Below are positions 57,441 to 64,000 of a stretch of DNA of 64,000 bases, one piece after another. A program made the position numbers and the translations under genes. The stretch comes from Glaciecola sp. KUL10 (GTDB lineage: Bacteria; Pseudomonadota; Gammaproteobacteria; Enterobacterales; Alteromonadaceae). Each line of letters begins with the position of its first letter. The first letter of the stretch is position 1. The notes under the pieces were generated by a model. It was given only the letters and a program-made list of their open reading frames with translations. It made no database searches and was not told the origin of the DNA. The stretch spans positions 1-64,000 of the forward strand of contig NZ_BGNG01000011.1 of assembly GCF_003203515.1 (NCBI RefSeq). Reading direction: 5' to 3'.

Positions 57441-58470
57441 GTTTGCTTGGCCTTATGTATTTGCATTACTACCGCTACCTTTAATAGTCCGCCTGTTATG
57501 GCCAGCTAAACAGCAACAACAATCAGCTGCATTGTTAGTGCCTAGCTTTATTAAAGGCTCAACAGGTCAGCAACAAGCCGCTACTAGTTCAATACTTAAA
57601 CTCATATTTGCAACTATAATTTGGATATTATTGATTACGGCTGCCGCTAGACCACAATGGCTAGGTGAGCCAGTTTCAATACCCAATGAAGGCCGAGACT
57701 TGATGATTGCGGTTGATTTGTCGGGCAGTATGAAAATGGAAGACATGGAAATCAACGGTCGCTTAGTTGATCGATTGGTTATGACCAAAAGCGTACTGAC
57801 TGACTTTATCAAACGACGCGTGGGTGATCGGCTTGGCCTTATATTATTTGCCGATACTGCATATTTACAAGCGCCGCTCACCTTTGACCGCGAAACCGTC
57901 GCCACCCTATTGGATGAAACCGTGATTGGGCTGGTTGGCGAAAAAACCGCGATTGGCGATGCAATCGGCTTGGCCGTAAAACGTTTTGACGACCGCGAAG
58001 ACAGCAATCGCGTGCTGGTGTTAATGACTGATGGTCAAAATACCGCTGGGCGAATCTCACCAGAAGAAGCCAACGAACTTGCAAAGAACTTCAACGTTAA
58101 AATTTACACAATTGGTTTGGGCGCAGATGAGAAAGTTATTAACAGCTTTTTTGGTCAACGCCGAGTGAATCCTTCAGCCGACCTCGATGAAGCGCTTTTA
58201 ACTCGAATTGCCGAAAGCACCGGCGGCGAATACTTCAGAGCGCGTGACCCACAATCATTAGAGAACATCTACAAAATACTCGACCAGCTAGAACCTGTTG
58301 CTGGTGAGGGTCAAAAATTAAGACCGCTCACAGCCTTATTTTATGTACCGCTTATTATCGCACTAGGCTTAAGCGCCCTTTACGCCTTGATTACACTGTT
58401 AGGGCATTTATTCAATAGATTTAGTATGTTCAAAAGCAAACAAAACGATGAAAATAAAGAGGTTGCGTAA
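57433..58470 (+). CDS. batA: BatA-like VWA membrane protein
   Basis: 345 residues with a strong AGGAGG site. Helices near the N-terminus (FAWPYVFALLPLPLIVRLLW; ATIIWILLITAAA) flank a VWA domain whose MIDAS is DLSGSM, with RLGLILFADTAYLQAPLT and TDGQNTAG. A C-terminal helix (FYVPLIIALGLSALYALI) anchors it. It overlaps DUF4381 by 8 bp and batB by 1 bp. Confidence 0.92.
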   Translation: MFEFAWPYVFALLPLPLIVRLLWPAKQQQQSAALLVPSFIKGSTGQQQAATSSILKLIFATIIWILLITAAARPQWLGEPVSIPNEGRDLMIAVDLSGSMKMEDMEINGRLVDRLVMTKSVLTDFIKRRVGDRLGLILFADTAYLQAPLTFDRETVATLLDETVIGLVGEKTAIGDAIGLAVKRFDDREDSNRVLVLMTDGQNTAGRISPEEANELAKNFNVKIYTIGLGADEKVINSFFGQRRVNPSADLDEALLTRIAESTGGEYFRARDPQSLENIYKILDQLEPVAGEGQKLRPLTALFYVPLIIALGLSALYALITLLGHLFNRFSMFKSKQNDENKEVA

Positions 58471-60446
58471 TGGATTCATTTAGCGCTGACTTGTTGAATT
58501 TTGATTGGCAAGCTTTTCATTTTATTCGGTCTGAGTGGTTATACGCCATCCTGCCACTAATTATAGTTGCAGTATTATTAAAGAAAATTGAGGCTAAAAA
58601 AAGCGGTTGGCAAGGCATTGTCGCAAGTCATTTATATCAACACATGGTGATTAGCAAAGATAAGAAAGCCAGCACGCCACCGTTTACACTATTGGCGCTA
58701 TGTTGGACTTTAGCTTGTATTGCCTTAGCGGGACCAACTTGGCAAAAACTGCCACAACCTGTTTACCAAGTTAACACTGGTAAAGTAGTGATCATGGACA
58801 TGTCTTTATCAATGCGATCAACTGACGTGAAACCTGATCGTTTGACACGCGCAAGGTTTAAGGTAATCGATCTACTTAATAGCATTGAAGATGGTGAAAT
58901 CGGACTGGTGGTTTACGCCGGAGATGCATTTACAGTAAGCCCACTGACCTCCGATGTTTCAAACATTACTGCACTTGTGCCCAGTCTTCGTCCTGAAATT
59001 ATGCCAGTTTCTGGTAGCTATCCGATTGCAGCTTTTGAAGAAGCAAAGCGTTTACTGAGCAGTGCAGGCTACACCAAAGGAGAAATCTATTGGTTAACAG
59101 ATGGGATAGACTTTGGTGAGGTTAATGAGTTAAGGGAGTTGATCGCACAAAGCGATTACCAAGTGTCTATTTTAGGCGTCGGCACCGACTCAGGCGCTCC
59201 GATCAAGCAAGTAGACGGCAGTTTACTTAAAGACAACAGAGGCAATATTGTTATTCCAAAGCTTGAATCAAGATATCTTCGACAGTTAAGTGGTAGTCCA
59301 AACGTGCGTTATACCGGGTTAACAGTGGATGATTCAGATGTTCAATCAATGAAACTCGAGAGTATGCTGCTCGATCAAGAACAAGTTGAAGACGAGATAC
59401 TAGGTGAAGGTGACCAATGGCAAGATATGGGAGCTTTTGTGGTACTTTTATTTTTACCTCTCGCGGCCTATGCATTTAGACGAGGTATTTTAGCGCTGAT
59501 TTTAGGTGTTGTGATGATTCAACCCAATCAGCCTGCTTTTGCTCAAGAGCAGAACCAACAGAGCCTCACGCAGACTATTAACCCTGCACCCTTTGCAAAT
59601 GAATTTTTTCAAACTAAAAATCAGCTTGGTAAGCGAGCGTTTGAACAAGGTGATTTCGCTGCGGCAGCAGAACTTTTTGAAGATCCTATGTGGCAAGGTG
59701 CTGCGTATTATGAACAAGGTAATTTTGAAGCAGCACTCGAGCAATTCCAAAAAGCCGAAGGTCTTGAAGCACAATACAATCAAGCCAATGCATTGGCAAA
59801 GTTAGGCGATCTGCAATCAGCGCTTGAGTTATATGAAGACGTGTTATCAAAGAACAGCGACCACGAAAACGCGCTTCAAAACAAAGAAATTGTAGAAGAG
59901 TTGCTTGAGCAACAACAGCAGCAACAACAGCAAGACCAACAAAACTCCGAACAAGGCGATGGTGAACAACAGGACGGCGAACAAGACCAAAACGACAGTT
60001 CACAAAATAGCGACCAAGGCGAACAACAGCAGAGTGATCAACAACAAAATGGTGATCAAGATAACAGTGAACAACAAAATCAGCAGCAAGGTGAGCAACA
60101 AAACGCAGAGCAAGATCAAAATAGCGAAAACCAAAGTGATCAACAAAACGACCAGCAAGGCGAGCAAGACAACGAGCAAAGTGCCGAGCAAGAACAGCAA
60201 GACGAGCAGCAAGGTCAACAAGAGGGCTCGCAAGAAGAAAACGGTGAAGAGTCCACAGGCATGAGCCAAGCTCAACAAAGCGAAGAAGAGCTCACTCCCG
60301 AACAATTAGAGCAACTTCAGCGCGACCGAGTCCTTTTAAACAAAGTACCTGACGATCCTGCATTTTTGCTGCAAAGAAAAATGTTACTCGAATCACAACA
60401 ACGCAAGCGTGAGCGCGTTCCTAGCGCCAATAAAAAGGAATGGTAA
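58470..60446 (+). CDS. batB: BatB-like VWA-TPR protein with a long Gln/Asp-rich tail
   Basis: 658 residues. Two N-terminal membrane helices, a VWA domain (90-290) with MIDAS DMSLSM, a further helix (LALILGVVMIQ) and TPR repeats (about 385-465) with QYNQANALAKLGDLQSALELY. Residues about 474-603 are a low-complexity Gln/Asp/Glu/Asn tract built of short QQ-rich units. It is probably a scaffold with BatA at the inner membrane. Stop/start overlaps with both neighbours indicate coupling. Confidence 0.92.
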   Translation: MDSFSADLLNFDWQAFHFIRSEWLYAILPLIIVAVLLKKIEAKKSGWQGIVASHLYQHMVISKDKKASTPPFTLLALCWTLACIALAGPTWQKLPQPVYQVNTGKVVIMDMSLSMRSTDVKPDRLTRARFKVIDLLNSIEDGEIGLVVYAGDAFTVSPLTSDVSNITALVPSLRPEIMPVSGSYPIAAFEEAKRLLSSAGYTKGEIYWLTDGIDFGEVNELRELIAQSDYQVSILGVGTDSGAPIKQVDGSLLKDNRGNIVIPKLESRYLRQLSGSPNVRYTGLTVDDSDVQSMKLESMLLDQEQVEDEILGEGDQWQDMGAFVVLLFLPLAAYAFRRGILALILGVVMIQPNQPAFAQEQNQQSLTQTINPAPFANEFFQTKNQLGKRAFEQGDFAAAAELFEDPMWQGAAYYEQGNFEAALEQFQKAEGLEAQYNQANALAKLGDLQSALELYEDVLSKNSDHENALQNKEIVEELLEQQQQQQQQDQQNSEQGDGEQQDGEQDQNDSSQNSDQGEQQQSDQQQNGDQDNSEQQNQQQGEQQNAEQDQNSENQSDQQNDQQGEQDNEQSAEQEQQDEQQGQQEGSQEENGEESTGMSQAQQSEEELTPEQLEQLQRDRVLLNKVPDDPAFLLQRKMLLESQQRKRERVPSANKKEW

Positions 60447-62173
60447 TGATAAGTCGTACTATGGTGAAAATTAGTCACTTTTTCTTCATCAATTTTATCT
60501 TGTTTTTTGCGCTATCGGCGCAAGCAACCGTCACGAACATCGTTGCATCGGTTGATAAAAACCCGATCATGCTGGATGAATCATTGCAGTTAATCATAAC
60601 CGCCACCGGCGAGGTCGATAATACAGATCTTGATTTAAGTGCCTTGGACAAAAACTTTAATCGACGCGGCACATCCATCAGCCGTTCAACTCAAATGATT
60701 AATTTTAACACCACCAAAACCACTACGTGGACAACGCAGCTACTGCCCAGAGAAACGGGACGCTTTACCATTCCCTCATTTACGATTGACGGGCAAAGTA
60801 CACAAGCATTTGATGTACTTGTAGTGCCTGTTTCAAGCGGCCAAGGGCAACAGGCTAGACAGTTTTATGTTACCGCTGAAGTCGATAAATCAGAGGTTTA
60901 TTTACAACAACAAATTAAATATACCGTTAAAATTCATATGGCCGGCGATATTCAGCGAGGCAGTTTGCAGTCTCCTGAATTAGCAGGTGCGGTGATCAAG
61001 CAGCTTGGTGAAGACAAAGAATATCAAGACCTGCAAAATGGCGTACGCTATCGTGTGATTGAAAGGACCTTTGCGATTATCCCGCAATCGAGCGGCACGT
61101 TTTCAATCAATGGTCCTTTATTTCAAGGCGAAGTATTAACCGATTCCCGCCAAGGCTTTGGTTTTTTTAATCGCACAAAGAGTGTTAGTCGAAGTGGCCC
61201 TCGCCTAGAAATAAACGTTAAGCCCATACCTGCAAACTACACCGAACATTGGCTACCAAGTGAATTTGTGCAACTAAACGAAGAGTGGCAAGGTGACGCA
61301 GATACATTCGTGGTTGGCGAGCCGATCACGCGCACGCTAACACTTACCGCAGCAGGATTGGTTGAAGAACAACTTCCTGAAATCACGGCTAATTATCCGC
61401 CACAATTTAAAACTTATCCTGACCAAGCTTCCACTGCAACGGTTGACCAAAATAATATTTTATTTGCTCAACGTGTCGAAAACATCGCAGTGATTCCAAA
61501 CGAACCCGGTACATTTGTGTTACCGGAAGTCACCGTACCTTGGTTTAACGTACTCACAGAACAAACCGAAATAGCCAAATTACCTGCGCGCAGTGTAACG
61601 GTAGTGGCATCAAGTGCCAGTGATATCGCACAAACGACACCACTTCCACAAAGTCCTCAGCAAGACTTTGAAACTACTAATCCTGCTGATCGACCAAGTG
61701 TTGAAACTCAAGCTATCAAGTCTGAAAAACTAGATTGGCTGCACTGGGTATTAATCAGCGTCAATCTGCTACTAATGGCAGTTATCGCTGTTTTGATATT
61801 GACGCGAGCTTCAGCAAAAACCACAAGCAAACCACGCCCAGTGATACACACCCGCGCTAACAATGAAGCAAGTGCGTGGAAATCACTGCAAGCTAGCATC
61901 GCTGCCAAACGAAATAGCAGCATCCAAAGCGATCTCCTTTCGTGGTTAAAATTGGCAAGTGGTCAGTCTCAGCATTCAGCGGTCGGCATTTTATCTTCTT
62001 TGAATGCTCAAGCTTTAGTTGACCAGTTTAATCAACTGCAAGCGGCTCAATATGCGCCCAATGGCGCAAGCAGTCAGGTGGATATGAGCGAGTTTAAAAA
62101 CAAGTTGAGCGAGTTGAGACAAGTTTTACTCGAACAAACTAAGCCGTCTGCCGTGCAGAAACTGTATTCTTAA
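60446..62173 (+). CDS. batD: BatD (oxygen tolerance) membrane protein
   Basis: 575 residues from the ATG at 60446 with AAGGA eight bases upstream and TAATG overlap with batB. It has a signal peptide (HFFFINFILFFALSAQA), a large periplasmic beta-rich region with the BatD pattern (TVTNIVASVDKNPIMLDESLQLIITA) and one late membrane helix (WLHWVLISVNLLLMAVIAVLIL) before a small cytoplasmic tail. Operon end of the MoxR/Bat group. Confidence 0.9.
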   Translation: MISRTMVKISHFFFINFILFFALSAQATVTNIVASVDKNPIMLDESLQLIITATGEVDNTDLDLSALDKNFNRRGTSISRSTQMINFNTTKTTTWTTQLLPRETGRFTIPSFTIDGQSTQAFDVLVVPVSSGQGQQARQFYVTAEVDKSEVYLQQQIKYTVKIHMAGDIQRGSLQSPELAGAVIKQLGEDKEYQDLQNGVRYRVIERTFAIIPQSSGTFSINGPLFQGEVLTDSRQGFGFFNRTKSVSRSGPRLEINVKPIPANYTEHWLPSEFVQLNEEWQGDADTFVVGEPITRTLTLTAAGLVEEQLPEITANYPPQFKTYPDQASTATVDQNNILFAQRVENIAVIPNEPGTFVLPEVTVPWFNVLTEQTEIAKLPARSVTVVASSASDIAQTTPLPQSPQQDFETTNPADRPSVETQAIKSEKLDWLHWVLISVNLLLMAVIAVLILTRASAKTTSKPRPVIHTRANNEASAWKSLQASIAAKRNSSIQSDLLSWLKLASGQSQHSAVGILSSLNAQALVDQFNQLQAAQYAPNGASSQVDMSEFKNKLSELRQVLLEQTKPSAVQKLYS

Positions 62174-62215
62174 AATACTATTAAAATAATAAGAAAGATA
62201 AAAGGACAGAACAAC

Positions 62216-64000
62216 TTGAAAACAAATACCACTTCGACGTTTTACAAACAAGGCCTCAAAGTCTTTGCTCTATCGGCAGTATTTACTGCAATTACTGCCT
62301 GCTCACCCGCCCAAGAAGCTAGTAATACAAATACGGCTTCGCAGCAGGCTCAAGCAACAACAGAGCAGAGCGTACAAAGCGAATCCGCCAAATTGGCCTC
62401 GTTTTTCGAACAAAGTTTTGATGAAGATTTAAAGCGCTCTCCCATGTATCAATCCTATTTAGGCTATAAGTGGGATTATGACAAATGGGGAGATATCTCA
62501 AACGCACGATCCGATGAAGATCTCGCCATCATGAAGCAACGCCTAGCGACCGCTCAATCATTTGACCAAAGTGCATTAGACGATTCAGAAAAAATGAGCC
62601 TTGCGATTTATATCGCCGATTTAGAAAGACGCTTAGCGAATGACGAATACCGCCTTCATACCTATATCATGCATCAGTTTAGAGCATGGCATACCACTGT
62701 CCCTAGCTTTTTAATTAACATTCACCGAGTTAGCGATAAAAGCGATGCGCAAGCTTATGTCAGTCGTTTAGAAAAAGTATCACCTTTGTTTGATCAAGTC
62801 GTCGAGCAACTTAGATTGAGAGAAGAGTTAGGCGTATTTCCACCAAAGTGGGCTTATGACCAAATGATTCAAGCGTCGGCTAACGTAATTAAAGGCAATC
62901 CATTTACTGAAAGTAGTACTGACTCAACTATTTGGATTGATTTCAAAAGCAAGGTAGATGCTTTAGAGATTTCCAATGCAGAAAAAACAGCGCTTGTAGA
63001 GCAAGCCCGTTCAGCACTGGTAAATCAAGTCATGCCTGCTTACCAAAAACTGATGGCTGAACTTGAAAAGCAAAGGCAACTCAGCCCTGAAGGCGACGGC
63101 GTATGGCGTTTACCTGATGGCAGTGAGTGGTACAAAAACCGTTTAGAATGGTTCACCACTACCGATTTAAATGCAGAAGAAGTACATAGGATTGGTTTGC
63201 AAAATGTTGAGCGCATTCACAATGCGATGAAAGAAATCATGCAACAAGTCGGCTTTGACGGCAGCATGAAAGACTTTTTCGAATTTATGCGCAACGACGA
63301 CCAATTTTACTATGCCGACAGTGATGAGGGTCGCGAGCGCTATATGCGCGAGGCCAAAGAATACATTGATAAAATGGAAGCCAAAATCCCTGAATATTTT
63401 GGGATCACACCAAAAGCACGCATGATTATCAAGCGCGTAGAAGCCTTTAGAGAGCAATCAGCGGGTAAAGCTTTTTATCAAAGTCCATCAAAAGACGGTT
63501 CTCGTCCGGGAATTTACTACGCCAATTTATACGACATGCGCAGTATGCCCACTTATCAAATGGAAGCTTTGGCCTACCACGAAGGCATTCCGGGGCACCA
63601 TATGCAACGCGCCATCGCGCAAGAGCTTGAGGGCATTCCTGAATTCCAGAAATATGTCTCATTTACTGCTTACACAGAAGGTTGGGGCTTATATACCGAA
63701 GAACTGGGCAAAGATATGGGCTTTTATGAAGACCCCTACTCTGATTTTGGCCGCTTAGCGATGGAGTTATGGCGAGCATGCCGTCTAGTGGTAGATACCG
63801 GCATCCACGAAATGAAATGGTCGCGCGAAAAAGCCATTCAATACCTGATTGATAATACACCTAACCCTGAGGCTGACTCGGTAAAAGCAATTGAGCGCTA
63901 TATTGCCATGCCGGGGCAAGCGACCGCTTATATGATTGGAAAGCTAAAGATCATGGAGCTTAGGGAAAAAGCGAAAAACGCATTGGGTGACAAATTTGAC
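62216..64000 (+). CDS. DUF885 lipoprotein, putative metallopeptidase, cut by window end
   Basis: Starts at a TTG (62216) with AGGA upstream and is still open at 64000 (595 codons seen). A lipobox (ITAC, Cys after about residue 28) predicts an envelope lipoprotein. The DUF885 core motif AYHEGIPGHHMQ is present, a HExxx-type zinc site, followed by TAYTEGWGLYTEELG. DUF885 proteins are thought to be metallopeptidases. The C-terminus lies outside the window. Confidence 0.88.
   Translation, partial: MKTNTTSTFYKQGLKVFALSAVFTAITACSPAQEASNTNTASQQAQATTEQSVQSESAKLASFFEQSFDEDLKRSPMYQSYLGYKWDYDKWGDISNARSDEDLAIMKQRLATAQSFDQSALDDSEKMSLAIYIADLERRLANDEYRLHTYIMHQFRAWHTTVPSFLINIHRVSDKSDAQAYVSRLEKVSPLFDQVVEQLRLREELGVFPPKWAYDQMIQASANVIKGNPFTESSTDSTIWIDFKSKVDALEISNAEKTALVEQARSALVNQVMPAYQKLMAELEKQRQLSPEGDGVWRLPDGSEWYKNRLEWFTTTDLNAEEVHRIGLQNVERIHNAMKEIMQQVGFDGSMKDFFEFMRNDDQFYYADSDEGRERYMREAKEYIDKMEAKIPEYFGITPKARMIIKRVEAFREQSAGKAFYQSPSKDGSRPGIYYANLYDMRSMPTYQMEALAYHEGIPGHHMQRAIAQELEGIPEFQKYVSFTAYTEGWGLYTEELGKDMGFYEDPYSDFGRLAMELWRACRLVVDTGIHEMKWSREKAIQYLIDNTPNPEADSVKAIERYIAMPGQATAYMIGKLKIMELREKAKNALGDKFD

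Noticed and set aside
60000-60305. Leu-rich open frame opposite the batB tail
   Set aside because: It is the reverse of Gln-rich codons (CAA/CAG read as TTG/CTG), a codon-bias shadow.
1-64000. CRISPR array
   Set aside because: No regularly spaced short repeats with unique spacers seen; the repeats at 41005-43046 are long structured elements.

Overview
The window looks like a chromosomal segment of a marine gammaproteobacterium of the order Alteromonadales (Alteromonadaceae/Colwelliaceae type). The basis is gene order and protein sequence: ybgC-tolQRAB-pal-cpoB-tRNA(Lys)-nadA, aspS-nudB-ruvCAB, rpsP-rimM-trmD-rplS, pheA facing tyrA-aroF, and fadIJ divergent from a moxR/bat cluster. I could not run a database search, so genus is not claimed.

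Region 1 (1 to about 10910) is a mobile island next to tRNA-Ser(GGA). From the tRNA outward it has a tyrosine recombinase, a 20-bp perfect inverted repeat with an embedded promoter, a small unknown gene, a relaxase-like gene with His-rich motifs, a coiled-coil/HTH gene, and a type I restriction-modification operon. The operon runs half-length HsdS, HsdM, HsdS, a RloC/PrrC-like anticodon-nuclease ATPase, then a metallo-beta-lactamase-fold protein cut by the window edge. No hsdR is visible; it may lie beyond the edge. The last two genes are translationally coupled, so the most interesting candidate system here is the RloC-like + MBL pair inside a type I R-M operon.

Region 2 (11004 to 23000) is core genome: tRNA-Ser, nadA, two identical tRNA-Lys, the Tol-Pal envelope complex, Holliday-junction processing (ruvCAB), a Nudix enzyme and aspS. 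A possible small RNA with its own terminator lies between ybgC and ruvB.

Region 3 (23158 to 36720) holds a GGDEF-EAL protein, an Fbp-type ferric iron ABC transporter behind a Fur-box-like site, yciH, a two-receiver response regulator, the aromatic amino acid genes pheA, tyrA and aroF, an AbgT-family transporter and a Nudix hydrolase.

Region 4 (36797 to 45533) holds an acetyltransferase, the rpsP-rimM-trmD-rplS operon, a beta-propeller protein, an alpha/beta hydrolase, ffh and a ypjD-like gene. The gaps carry four of the window's five copies of a roughly 185-bp structured repeat; the fifth is beside the tRNA-Lys genes. The copies fold into a long stem carrying two hairpins, and the stem changes on both sides together between copies. 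Shorter palindromic repeats are mixed in.

Region 5 (45751 to 64000) holds a CorB/YfjD-type membrane protein, sixA, an M16 metallopeptidase, fadJ-fadI with a FadR-like operator, a MoxR/DUF58/DUF4381/BatA/BatB/BatD operon and a DUF885 lipoprotein that runs off the right edge.
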